Origin: Cynocephalus volans
Taxonomy: Eukaryota > Chordata > Mammalia > Dermoptera > Cynocephalidae
Length of the DNA stretch: 64,000 nt
Direction: 5' to 3'
Assembly (NCBI RefSeq): GCF_027409185.1
Contig: NC_084462.1
Location: 26,573,577-26,637,576, forward strand
Positions 1 through 15,779 of this stretch are shown in pieces. The notes below the pieces were generated by a model. That model was given only the letters and a program-made list of their open reading frames with translations, searched no databases and was not told the origin of the DNA. How positions within the stretch are numbered: the stretch's first letter is position 1; the number at the start of each line of letters is the position of its first letter. Both the position numbers and the translations under genes were made by a program.

Positions 1-45
1 GGTAGGAACTGGGCTCACAGGCCAAGCAGGACTCCTTCCAGCCCA

Positions 46-3684
<3,639 letters not shown>

Positions 3685-5150
3685 CCTAGCGCCACGGCAG
3701 CGTCCAGACCCGAAGTGGCCGCCCCCACCTCCTCCCCAGCCCTACAACGCGAACTCTTCCGGGTTACGCCGGTGGTCACCCCCGTCCCCGGTGTAAGGAC
3801 CGGCTCACTGCCCTCTTTCGGGCGGGAGGACCTTACGCAGGCGCGAGAAAAGCCCGGGCGGCCGGCGGCTCTGCGCATGCATCAGCTTGGACGGCGCGTT
3901 CACCCGCGGGCGCGCTCTGGCGCATGCTCGGCGCTGGGAGGGATGCTCTACTCCTACCGAGACAGCCTCGCCCAGGCTGAGCGGGGACCTTGAGCTGTGC
4001 CTCTCTCCGCTCCCCACGTCCCTTGACCTTTCTTTGGAAATGTGCATTTGCAGTACCCAGCAAGAGGTCCTGAGTCGAGCATGGAGTCATGAGGGTGATG
4101 GGCACTTGTGGTGGGTGGCAGTTAGGGAGATGAAGAAGGTCTCACGGCCAGAGGAGTGTATATATGGATAAGTCCCTGCCAAGGCTGCCTGACCCCTGAC
4201 TGCTGCAAAACCCCTGCCTGGGTGGCCATTAGCTTCTTGTTAGCGGAGACAGTGGGTGAGGGTTGGGGGAGAAGCAGATGTATACAGGTGTCAAGAGAAG
4301 AGCTCGGAGGGATTAGTGTATCATGCCCTGCTCGGATTGATATTTTGCAGACTGCGGTGTAGCCTAAAGGCCCTACCTGGGTTGTCTGAAGCAACAAGGA
4401 CTGGGGTCTCAGATTAGCTACTGGCTTCTCCCAGGCTAGGCAGCAGTCATGGAGCCCCCAAAGGAAGCTGGAGCTTCCACCAGTACTTCCTGGGAAGGAC
4501 CATTTCCTACTTGAACCCTCAAGCCCTAGGGTGAGGAAATGTCGCTCTGCTGGAGCCCCCCACAGAACCTTGACTCTCCAGGCCAAGTGGGTGGGGGCCT
4601 CTAACTGGTGAGGAATAGAAGGCCAGAAGCATAATGATTCCCTGAGGCTGCAACCTCCATCCTTCTGGGTCACTGTGAGAAAGTTTGGGTCAAGAATGCT
4701 GCCTTTACCAGGATAGCAGGGCCCCAGAGGTGATGAGGCTGGGCACTCTTAACTGGGCTAGGGTTAGAGTGGGGAGAGGGTTTTTACCCACCAAGGGCTT
4801 CACCGTCCCTGCCACTGTGGAAGTCTGTTCTCTCTTGGGGAGTTCTGACGACACTTGCTCTTTGATTCCCAAAGATGAGATCCTGGACTCCAGAAGTTAT
4901 CAGCCTGCAAAGAGTCTTCAGCAGCTCAATGTTGGGGTTCCCCAAGCGGAGGCCAAGTGACCATTCCCAGCCTCTCATAAGACTAAGGGAGACAGGTAGG
5001 CACAATAGTGGAAGCAGCTGCTGGAACACAGGGTGTTAAGAAAAATTATGTTTGTAAATAAGGTGAAGGGGGACTGTGTGGCATGTTCTGTCAATGTCAT
5101 ACTGGAAATATTGTTGAACAGGCCTCACCAAGGGTTATTTAATTATCCAG

Positions 5151-5335
5151 AGCAGAGGTTGGCAAACCACGGGGGGCCTGCAGACCAAACCCAGCCTGCT
5201 GCCTGTTCTTGTGAAAATATTAGTGGAATACACCATGCCCACTTGTTTATGCAGTGTCAGTGGCTGCTTTTGTGATACACAGCATAGTAGTTGTGGCTGA
5301 GACCTGCATGCCTGGCCCTTTACAGGCAAATCTAA
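5151..5335 (+). mobile_element. hAT-Charlie non-autonomous transposon (MER3/MER58-like)
   Basis: GAGGTTGGCAAACCACGGGG, then CTGTTCTTGTGAAAATATTAG and CCTGGCCCTTTACAGGCAAA follow the order of a familiar eutherian hAT MITE that begins with a GTCAGCAAACTA-type end. The family name is uncertain. Confidence 0.6.
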
Positions 5336-6999
5336 TCTTGGGGACTGTGCCTGTGTTTGACATTGCTATGTATTGTTCGATTTGAGCCCAGACACTGAAG
5401 TTACTCATTAACTTGTAGGTTTCTATCCCACAAAGAAGAAAACTCCATTAACCAGTTTTGTATCTAACATCACATCTAACATTCTAGCATTCTTCTCTTA
5501 GAATGCTTACGAAAACCAGCTCCTTAAAATGCTCTATGAATCAGCTTTCCCAATCCACTGGTTTCCTCACCGATGTGTCATAATAGATCTTGTGATGAGT
5601 GTTCATTCTACATTTGTAAAGGAGTAACTTTTATTATGTATTTGAAAATTATACTTTGACAAGACTTTGCCAGAAGGTGGCTGGTACAAACCTGCTCAGA
5701 TTTCCTAAGGGACAGGCCCGGAGGATGAGAGAAGCAGGTACCATGTAGGTTGGGCCCACTCAGGGCTTCCCGGGGCATCTGCCTGTGAATGCCAGCCCCC
5801 TGGGCTGCAGACCTCCATCTGGGGATCAATCAGATCCTCAAGACATCGGGGGACCTGCCCCAGGTCCCAGTTGAATAACAGGCTTGGAAATCCCAGGGGA
5901 GCAGGGGGTGACCTCCAGCACCTTCCCAACCAACAGGCAGGCAGGGATCTCCTGTTCCTCTCCCTTTTCCAGGTAGCTTCCAAAAATAATATGGTATCCT
6001 GGGCTGTAGGCAGCTCACTTCAAGGCCTGAGAGAACTGGGGGCAGCTCCAGGCACATGCTCAGGTTAACTCCCCTTCTGGCTGAAACAGCCACACCTACA
6101 CCAGGATCCACGAGAGGCATGATAGATGTCACCTGGAGGTTGGCTGTGTGTGTGCAGTCAGAATCCAGGGTTGTACTACTGCAGCCCCAATGAGTCCACA
6201 CCTCTCTGTCCCCCTTCTCTCCTTGCATGAGGGATCAGTAGACCCTGAGGTCCAAACTTCCTGAGCATTAGGTCCTTGAAACCCAAGAAGATCCAACAGG
6301 CATGAGGATTTTTGTGAGACCATAAGGAAGTAGCCAGAGAACCACATGTTAGTGATTTGGGGAGGGGTGGAGGGTACAATAGGCCCAGCCACCCCCGGAC
6401 CCAAACCTTGGGCCAGGAAGGAGGGGAGGGCCCTAGCCCTAGAAAAAGGCACATGAGGCCCATAGGATGCTAGTATCAAGGCTAAGAGGCGATGAACACC
6501 CAAGGGGTCAGGTGGTGGGATGCTTGTGGGGGATGCTCCCCACCATCAAGGCCATAGCCAGGAGAAAAGGTCAATATGGCCCCCAAAGCCATAGGGCAGA
6601 GGGAAGGGGGCAGCCCCCTGCTCCTTCATCCCCTTTGCTTTTCTAAAGTGTCCCTGGAAGAGCCATGTATGCAGCCTGCCCAGCTGGCCCTGCCCCCGAG
6701 CATGGACCTAGGATGCACAGGGTAGTGGGCCCAGAGCTTAGCTGGATGAGTTTTAAGAAGGTGCTGGAAGACTCTGCCCCTCCCCTGTCTTGTTAATTAT
6801 ACTGGAGTTTACCATGTGCCAAGACACTGGGTCGAGGATGGCGAGGTGATTACCAGAGGGAGCCAGCTTCAGCTGAGGGGACCAGCACAAGTCAGCAAGG
6901 CCCAGGGCCCCTCTGATCTGGGCTCTCCAAATTCAGGGTGCAGAGGTGCAAGGGACGTGTTCAAATGCAGACCCTGGGCCTCGCTGGCTAAAGATTTGT

Positions 7000-7575
7000 A
7001 GTACTTTAGTCTCTGGGCATGTGCCACCAGGGCATGTGCACTCAAAATTTGTATTCCAGAAAAGTTCAAAGATACGCAAAGGCAGACATATGTATCATGA
7101 GCCCCCACATACTCATTACCTCCACTTCAACAATAAGCAACTCGTGGCCAGCTTCATCTCTACCTCCATCCCCCACCCCCGCCTCTGGGTTATTCTGAAG
7201 CAAACCGCACACACTCCTGTCGTATATATTCATGAATATTCTGGTATGCATCTCTGAAAAATAAGGACTCTTAAAACACTCACGATTGTAATATCTTATC
7301 ACATCTTTAAAAATTAGCAATCGTTACTATCATCCTTAGTCGATCAGTGTTCAAATTTCCAATTGTCTCACAGAAATATTTCTCAACATTTTTTGTTGCA
7401 ACTGGTTGCTGTCTCTTAAGTCTATTTTTTTTTATTGTTGTAAAATACACAGAACATAAAATTTGCCATTTTAACCATTTTTAAGTGCTGTGGCATTAAT
7501 GACACTTGGGATGTGCAACCATCATCACTATCTAGTTCTAAGATCTCAACTCTCTTTTAATTTACAGAGTTACTC
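7000..7575. repeat. Old L1-derived 3' fragments
   Basis: The piece at about 7000-7390 contains AATAAGCAACTCGTGGCCAG, AATAAGGACTCTTAAAACA and TTCAAATTTCCAATTGTCTC. The piece at about 7420-7570 contains TAAAATACACAGAACATAAA and TGCAACCATCATCACTATC. Both are common blocks of ancient mammalian L1M elements. Subfamily and exact limits are not resolved. Confidence 0.55.
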
Positions 7576-7579
7576 TTTC

Positions 7580-7680
7580 CTTTTTTTTTTGTTTTGGGAG
7601 GCTGGCTGGTATGAGGATCCAAACCCATGACCTTGGTGTTACAAGGCTGTACTCTAACCAACCAAGCTAACTGGCCAGCC
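7580..7680 (-). mobile_element. tRNA-Ile-like SINE, monomer, minus strand
   Basis: Read on the minus strand, GGCTGGCCAGTTAGCTTGGT begins a tRNA-like head. It carries a box-B-like stretch (GGGTTTGGATCC) and ends in an A-rich tail, seen as the T-run at 7580-7590. The same family recurs at 16.6, 20.4, 40.1, 41.4, 43.1 and 48.2 kb. Confidence 0.85.
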
Positions 7681-9045
7681 ATTCAATTATGATTGAATGT
7701 GATTTTAAAGGACCCGTGTGAATTTGGAGCTGGATACCTACATTTAAAGCCCAATTCCTGCCTCCATGTGTCCTAGTTTACTGATCTTGGGTAAATTACT
7801 ATGCTTGCCTTAGGTTCCCAAAAGCTAAAAAAAAAAAAAAAAAAAAAATGGAGGTCATAGTGTGATAACAGATGAGGAATAAATTAATCGATGCAGGTAC
7901 ATTAGAATGGTGTCCACCTGGAGGTGAGCCATGTCTATTAGCTGCTGTTTTTATGGGTGAGACTAAAGCCAGTGAGTGCCGGGGCTGGGAGTGGAGGCTC
8001 TACAGTGGGGAGCAGCCAGGACAGGGGCGAGGAGGTGGAGGCCTCCGGGGCTTCTGTGTCCTTGCCAGGCACAAAGCCTCCACTTACCCCACACCTGAGC
8101 TGTCTGCAGAAGTGGACGCCGGTGGCCCCTACAGCAGGCCAGCCATGGGAGCAAGGAGGTGACAGGAGCCCCGCCCCCATCCCGTTGCTCCAGCCACCCC
8201 AGGACCAATTCAGCCGTGTGATCCAGTGACCAGGCATCACTGCCTCACAGGCTCCTCTCGGACAGGGGGCAGGGCTTGGTGGGCAGCCCCATGGGAGAGG
8301 GAGCTGGGGGGGCCTCAGAGGGACAGACCAAGGACACACCGACTGGCTCCCAGGATGCCAGGGACTCTGCCCTAAGACAAGGGAACTGGATTGGATTCAA
8401 GCTTTGCCAACAGCAGAACCAGCCTGGGGCTGTTCATCTTGCTCCAAACCCGGTGGAGCTTCGGGATCTGGCACCAAACAGGGGCTGAAGGCCTCATGAC
8501 GGGTGGGGAGTGGGGTTCAGGGCCTTCTCCTCACCCAGAGCCAAGTCAGTGTAGATGCAGCTGGGAGCTCAGCTTGGCAGCCCGTCAGGACACACAGTGG
8601 GGGGCTGGGACCCCCAGTGAGGCCCACGCTGCCAGCCCATACAGCCCCAGCTGGGGCGACAGCAACCTGTCGTGTGTATGGGGGGTGGGGAAGAATGCTG
8701 CTGGGACCAGGTTCTGAACCCACCCATGCTGTGCAGTCTTCAGGACAAGGGGCTGGTTTGGAGGCTGCTTCAAGGAAAGAACAGCTGGTAAGACCTGTTG
8801 GGCTCTATAGCCTGTGCAGGATGGAAGAGTGGGACCCAGGAATGTGGTGGGGACAGCAGCCAAGGAGAAAGGAGCTCCTGGCCCCAGATGTGGAGGGAAG
8901 CAAATAAGTGGGGTTGGGGATGCACAGAGGCTCTGCTGGCGCCCTGTCCTTGGCCACACGCACCACCAGCAGCCTCTGGAGTCCCCCTGGGCCCACTCTC
9001 CCTGGACCCCCATCACAAGACCCCAGAGCCTTGGCAGTCGCAGCA

Positions 9046-9537
9046 GGTTTACTGTCAGCAGCAGAGCACCACAGTGCCCCACCCAAGGGACACAGGCAGA
9101 GGCCGTGAGGGGAGCAGGTGGGGTGGTAGCCAGGAGTGAGGGTGGAAGCCTGCTCTCCTGGGGCCCAGGAGGCCGGCTCACCTGGGCATGGACCTCCCTA
9201 GGGGTGGTTTCTGGCTGGATCTGTCCTCAGCAGGACAGTCCCTGGAGAGTCAGGGCTAGAGGCAGGGACAGCTGCAGGAGCTGCAGGGCACAGCCAGGCC
9301 TCACAGAGGAGCGGTAGCCACCTAAGTCCCCTAAAGACTTCAGGTTGGCCACAATGGGCCAAAGCCTTGTCAGCTACGGACATCTGGAACCCCATGCTGC
9401 TGGATACCCCCACTCCCTCCACCCAGGAGAGACCTAGGCTCTGCACCCAAGGGAGGGGGCTGGAGTGAAGGCCCAGAGTGCACTGAGGGTCTCCAAGCAC
9501 CTGGCAGGGAGCTCAGCATGGGAGTGTGCGTCAGGCC
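9046..9537 (-). other. RASA4: Probable RASA4 3' untranslated region
   Basis: The sequence after the RASA4 stop has no AATAAA within the next 1.5 kb. A one-base variant, AGTAAA on the minus strand at 9048-9053, is the only candidate signal I find. The extent given rests on that guess. Confidence 0.3.
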
Positions 9538-12500
9538 TCACGTCTGCAGCTCCAGTAGGCAGTTGGGCTCTGAGGGCGGGAGGCTGGCCGAGCTGGAGCT
9601 ATGGGCCTCGCGGAGGTCCTGCAGCACCTGAAGCAGCTGGGCCAGTGAGTCCTTGGCAGCTGGAGGCAGATGTGGCCATGAGGGCAGCAGGCAGGGCCTC
9701 GAAGGCCAGAAGGCCCCAGGGAGTAGGCCTGAGGACCCCCCACCCATCCATCTCTGAAGGGGGCTCAGGCCACCGAGGGAGTCCCAAGTGGGAGGGACCT
9801 ACCTTCACCAGGGTCCACAGGCACAGTGCCTGCTTCTGTGCCCCCACTGAGTTCCTGGTGCTTCTCCCTGTGGGGGAGGACAGAGTGAGGGCCAGCGGCT
9901 ACAACCCACCCTGCCAGGGCTCCTGGTGCCTTTGCTGGGAAGGCTTGGTGGCCCAGTGGGCCTCCTGAGCTGGAGGTGGCTCTGGGGACTGGCTCTCCCA
10001 ATCTATGAGGAAAAGACATGGCCCAAATCTTGGCCCCTGGTCACCTTCCACTTTCGCCCTTCCAGCCACCGCCTCTGCTCCTCCTTACCCATCACTGTGT
10101 GTCAACCAGAAGGCCCTTTGCAAACCATGCTCCAACCATGTCACTCCTATTTTGCAGTGCTCATGGGAAAATAGTCAATTGGGGCCTGAAAGTCCCCTAG
10201 TATTAACTGGCCATGAAATGAAATTCCTTCTTATGGGATAGGAAACAGTGACCTTCTAAGCATAGTTCCTAGTGGGGTCCACCAAAGATCCCGGCCCTTT
10301 CAGGTACCATTCTGTGTGTTTACACAGAGGGAGGATGAGCAGGCAGGTGGATCTCATGCTTGAAGTTCCTTATTTAGGAATTCTCCTAGCTCAGCCCTTT
10401 GTCTCCCTGGTCTGTTTTGGGAGAGACGTGTCCATATGCTAAGACCTTGCGGGCTCCTCCTCCTGGGATGCCTCCTAGCAGGTCAGCCCGGCTTCCTTTC
10501 CTGTTTCTCTTCACATTGCCCCTTCCTGGAACACCCTTCCCTGCCTTGCCCTGTGTGAGACCCTGTCAAACCTCACAGACCAGCTCAGATGTCATTCCTC
10601 TCCACTCTCTGCCCACCCGACACATCCTGAGAGCCTGCAATATGCCAGGCCCTGTCCTCAACACTGGATTACAGCAGAGAACACCAGAGTCCTGCCCTTG
10701 TGGTGCCCACAGCATAGTCAAGAGACAGGCAGGAAACAAGTAAACAACATGAACTATGAGACCACAGGTTATCCAGCTCCAGAGGGTGATGCGTCCCATG
10801 AGGTCTGACAGTGACAGTCGTCAGGGAAGGCCTCTCTGGCAAGGTGGCATTTGAGCAAAGACTTGAATTAGAATGAGCACGTGAACACCTGGGGAAGTGC
10901 TAGCAGGAAATGACACGTGCAAAGGGCCTGGGGTGGTGAGGCCCAGAAGCAGCAAGAAGGTGGGGATGGCTGCAGGGGCTCAGCCCAGAAGGGGACGGAG
11001 GTAGGCGATGAGGCTGAGAAGCAGACCAGCCAGGGCACATGGGCTCTGCAGCCCCAACAAGGACTATGGGGTTTAAGTGTACAGGAAGCCAATACATATT
11101 GTAAGTGATATAATCAGCTTCATGTTTTAGAAGATCGCTTGAGGGCTATTTGGAAAGCAGATGCTTGGGAGGTGGGAGTGGAGGCAGGGAGACCAGCGAT
11201 GGGAGATGGGAGAGGCTTGGGCCAGTGGGAACAGCCGTGGGGATTTGAGAAGGGGTTGGAGCTAGTTTATCGTGAGCACTTTTGTCAAGAGCACTTTTGG
11301 AGGGGCTGGATGTGGGGGCTGGGAGAAGTAGGAACCAGGTGACACCTAGATTTGAGGCTGGAGCATGCGGGTGGGGGAGGAGCTTAGGGGAGGAAGAGAA
11401 TCAGTTGAGTGGGAACTCGGGAGCCTGTTTTCTCATGTGAAGTGTGGGTGGCTTTTAGACATCCAGGTAGAGATGGAGCTCAGGGAGGAGAGGGATGAGA
11501 GCCATCAGGACACGGATGGAATTTAAAGCCACAGGGCAGAACGAAGAGAGCCCAGGTGTGAGGAAGAGGAGGAGGAGAGGCCACCGAGAGAGGAGAAGGC
11601 GTTCAGAGCAGGAGTTGCCAACTCTGTCAATTACTGCTGATGGGCAGAGAGACGGGGACTGAGAAGCGTCCACCAGGTTTGGAGACATGGAGGCCATCTG
11701 TGACCTAGATAAAGGCAGTTTGGGCGGAGCAGTGGTGGCCAGAGTCTGACCAGATTGGGTTGGAGAGAGTGTGGGAGGAGAGGAAGCAGAGAGAGGGGCG
11801 AGAGCCTTGCTGGCAGGGAGCAGGGAACAGAGCCAGGCATGGAAGGCAATGAGGTGTCAAGGAGGGTCTCACTTTCTAAGACGGGGACAGAGTGGCCATG
11901 TGCTGAGGAACGATCCAGGAGACAGAAAGCACCCTGAAGAAGGAAGAGAGGGGGGCACAGCCTCCGCATGAAGGAAACACTGGGGTGGGGGGCTGAGGAG
12001 GAGACTTGGCGCACCCCTGGTAACATGAGAAAAGGTGGCGGCACAGAGCTGGCCACGCGAAGTGCCCACAGGTGCACAACAGCAGGCCACAGAGAGGGCG
12101 TGGGGGGCCACTAGTGGCATGTCCACCCAGCTGCCTGACAAAGGACCCACGGGGGGGCACCAGGCAGGGCTCAGGGTCACCTGCCTGCTTGAGATGTGGG
12201 GTAGAAAACGTAAAGCGGGACCAGTGGTGCACACCATTTTCTCCAGAACATGCAATTTTGGATGAGCTGCCCGGGTGCAGGCACAGGTGGGCGGAGAGCT
12301 GGATCAGCCAGGGACGAGGCTCACAGCAGAAAGGGACAGGGGCAAGGGTGTCATTTGTGTATGCCATGAAGGCTCACAGAGGGGGGTCCTGGGACCACCT
12401 AGGAGAGGGGGGACAGAGGACGGTGGCTGTAGGAGGCTGAGCAACGACCTCCCAAGGACATCCAGGTCCTACTTCCTGGTGCCTGGGAATGTCACTGATA

Positions 12501-15500
12501 TGGCAACAGGGACTTCGCAGAAGGGATTAAGTGAAGGATCTTGAGACAGAGAGAGAATCCTGGGTTCTCCAGGTGGGCCACAAACGTAATCACAAGGGGC
12601 CTTACAAGAGGGAAGCAGGAAGGCCAGAGACGACAATGATGACATAAAGACAGAAGCTGAGATGATGCACTTCAAAGATGGAGGAAGAGACCCTGAGCCC
12701 AGGAATTTAAGTGGCTCCTAGAAGCTGAAAAAGGCAAGAGAACAGATTTTCCCCTAGAGCCACCAGGAGGAATCCATCCTGCCAACACCTTGACTTTAGC
12801 CCAGTGAGAACGATCTTGGACTTTTGAACTCCAGAACTGTAAGAGACTAAATCTGTGCTGTTTTCAGAAACTAACAGCCAGGGACCCTGGACAGGCGGCT
12901 GGGTCAGTGGATTGGAGGTGCTGGCAGGTGGGAAGGTCTGTTGGTGTTGGATCCAGAGGAAGTGAGTTGCAGCGGGAAGAGGAGTGGCTGCAGCAGTTCT
13001 GGAGGTGGGGGGTTCTCAAGGGAGCGGGTGTGGTGTCTAGGGCCACGGGCCCTGGAGCCAGGGGACTTGGGTTCAAATTTGACTCTGCAACTTTCTGGCT
13101 TAAGTAGGCATAGTAAGAGCACTGGCCTGGCTCAGTGGTTGTAGATATTAAATGAGTTTGCACATGAAGTTAAAATGGAGCTTTGCAAATGAAGAAGTGG
13201 AGGGGGTGGTGGTCAAGTTCTAGGGCGTGGCCATGGGAGTCAGGGTCAGGCTGGGTGGAACGGAGAGAGCACAGGATGGTGCACACACCCCCCAAGTGGA
13301 GCATGAAATCACTGAATAAGGGGGCAGGAGTAGGCATCGGAGGTGGGGGGTGCAGTGAGCCAAGGTCACACCATCAGAGAAGAGGTGGCCACAGAGTGGC
13401 CAGAGGCTGCTGGTGACCGCAGCTCCAAAGGAGCAGGTGCTTCTAGCAGGACAGCAAGAGCTTCGAAGGGTTTTGAGGGAAGAGATAAACCCTGGAAGAG
13501 TCAATGAGGAACAAGGAGGACCTCGCCCCCGGCTCACCCAGGGCTGAGGAGTGTGGGAGAGAAAAGAGCCCCTCCTGAGTGGGCTCAGGGGAAGCCAAGC
13601 TCTCAGGAAGCACGGGACCATCTTAAAGACTTCCGAGGCTGGGCTCCACCCCCAGATTCTGAGTTAATGGGGCTCAGAGATCCTGTTTGCTAAAAGCATC
13701 CTGTTTTTTGTAAGCTGCAGACAGGGCTGAGAACCACTGAGTTAGCGAGATGGCCAAGGAACTCAGAGAGATGGCCGGGCGCGAAGGCTGGGCAGCCCAG
13801 GGCAGGAAGCAGCCAGGGCCCTGACCCTCGGGGCCTCTGTCCCAACCTAAGCTGGCCTCATGTGGCAGAGAGCAGTCCAGGTGCCCTCCGCAGACATGGC
13901 TGTGATGGTGGGAAGGTGCTGGGCCTGATTAGAAGAGGGGGGCCAGGCGCCACAGAGCAGCCCCAAGCTCGAATCCCAGCTCCAGCCCCTGGTCTGGCAC
14001 ACACCCCTGGGTTGCACTGGCTCTCCCGTGTGGGATGCATGGCCCCTCACCGCAGTGTGGCCTCCACACCCAGCAGGTGCCGGTAGACAAGTTGGGCCTC
14101 AAGGTCATGGTCAAGAGGGTCATTCCACTCCTGCAGAGTCACCCGGGACCGGGTCTTATCGCAGCCCCGATCTGGGGACAGAGAAAGATCAGAGTTATGG
14201 GCAGGCACTATGGGACTACCATATCCAACTTCCTAGTGTACACATGGGGAAACCAAGGCCTGGAGAGGGAGAGGGATGGACTCAGTGGCCCCCAGTGTGG
14301 GGCTGGGCTGGGAGCACAGCCTGGTGAGTCTGGCCAGGCCCTGCCTGTGGGTCCCCATCTTTCTGGGGGCAGTGGCTCATCTTGGGTTCAGCTCCCAGAC
14401 CATGCAACACATGACCACAGAGCGTGGGAGTTGTGTGGGATGCAATCTCGAGGTGGTGGGGGGAGATGGGCTGGATAACCTTCTGGAATGCTGGTTGCCC
14501 GGAAGGAAGCAGGGAGCAGCCTGGAACTATAAGGTCATGGTGAGATGGGCCTCGGAATGAGCTAGTCCTGCCACTGCTGGCTTAAGGTCCTTAGCTGAGT
14601 CATCTGCCCTCTCTAAGCTTTGGTTTCTCCCCTGGACAATGGGATAACAGGTCCTGCCTCTTGGGCCACGGTGAGCCCCACTTCATCAATAATGAGAGTA
14701 TCACTGTGACGGTTACTGCCAGAGGCGGCAGATCGGGTCACAGCTAGCAATGTCCTTGTAAAGAGCTACCAAGAGCCACCAGTTCCTATCCACTGCTCAA
14801 CAGAAAGTTGAGGGCTGGGCTAGAGAGGGTGGGTCAGTTTCTGCTGGCTTCTACCACACCGGGCTCTGGGGGCCAAGTCTACTTTGAAGCAGGTGGGGAT
14901 AAGGGAGGGGGTCTTGGAAGTTCTAAAACTGTGATGTCCAGCAGGCTAGCCACTAGCCACATGAGGGTATTTCAGTTAATTAAAGTTACACAGAATTTTT
15001 AAAATGTAAAATTCAGTTCCTCAGCTGCACACTAGCCACATTTCAAGTACTCAGTAGCCAAATGTGGCAGTGGCTGGAATACTGGACAATGTGGATATAC
15101 ACCATTTCCACCGTCACCGAGAGTCCCTCTGGAAGCTCCTCTCTGCTGTCCCTCTAGTGCCCAAGGCCCAGGGTCCCCTCCCACCCCCAGCTCCAGTATC
15201 AGGCTGCCAGCATGGGAGTGTGAAGAGTTGGGGGCTCTCTTCGGCCCTCCTTAGCAGGGAATTCCTCAAGTGTGTTCCTTGGAACATGGATTTCACAAGA
15301 AGCTCACTGGGCAAGAGCAGGGCTCCCTAGGGTTCCCTGTCAAATGAGTTTGAGAAGTGCTGGCTTAACCAGCATTAGAAATGGGACTCTAGCGAGTTTT
15401 CAAGCTCCTCAGAGCCTTCAAGCATTCACTCACGTGCATCACATGTATCGTGTGGCATTTCCCACCTGGTCACAGAATGCTTTTTGCCCGGAGCACCTGG

Positions 15501-15779
15501 AGGGGCCGGCTCTCCTCGGGTTGGTTCCCATGGGTGCACGGGACTTCCCAGGCAGGATGGCGAGGCAGGGCTCAGCGCCCCATCTCCCAGCCATGGCCCT
15601 GCTACAGACACACACAGAGCGCAAACCCGGGCCTCTGCCCCACCTGTTCTGTCCCTCTGGTGGCAACAGCTCCACTTGTCCCCGCGGAAGACGCCGGGGT
15701 GGTAGGATCCCAGCAGGCCAGTGTTGTTGATGCTTACTTTCCGCAGTGCAGACAGCCACTGGTTCAGCTCATTCACACA
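9538..15779 (-). CDS. RASA4: RASA4 coding exons 18-21 (PH end, BTK zinc finger, C-terminal tail)
   Basis: Exon 18 is 15644-15779 (residues 657-701), exon 19 is 14051-14171 (702-741), exon 20 is 9803-9867 (742-763) and exon 21 is 9538-9659 (764-803 and TGA at 9538-9540). Exon 18 starts CVNELNQWLSALRKVS, the last PH helix. The zinc-binding set H683, C694, C695 and C705 (H-x10-CC-x9-C) is complete and spans exons 18 and 19. The tail includes LLQVLQDLREAHSSS. Confidence 0.96.

Larger units (their letters stand above)
3961..9045. other. Intergenic region between RASA4 and POLR2J
   Basis: No coding exon is recognised in this stretch. Apart from the separately listed DNA-transposon copy near 5.15 kb, old L1-like pieces at 7.0-7.57 kb and SINE at 7.58-7.68 kb, it is unannotated sequence. 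An A-run sits at 7828-7848. I see no RNA gene. The open frames of up to about 200 codons at 8.5-9.3 kb overlap on both strands in GC-rich DNA and show no protein family. Confidence 0.6.
9868..14050. other. RASA4 intron 19 with L2 and an LTR-like repeat
   Basis: This 4.2-kb intron holds an L2 (about 10.6-11.5 kb), an LTR-like repeat (about 12.4-12.87 kb) and a MIR (about 13.04-13.18 kb). The rest is purine-rich plus-strand sequence, notably 11.15-11.98 kb, which is GA-rich and gives many chance open frames. I recognise no exon in it beyond those of RASA4. Confidence 0.55.

Noticed and set aside
3700-4170. A divergent plus-strand gene starting at the POLR2J promoter
   Set aside because: Several short plus-strand frames exist in the CpG-rich region, but none has a known protein, a clear splice donor or support beyond composition.
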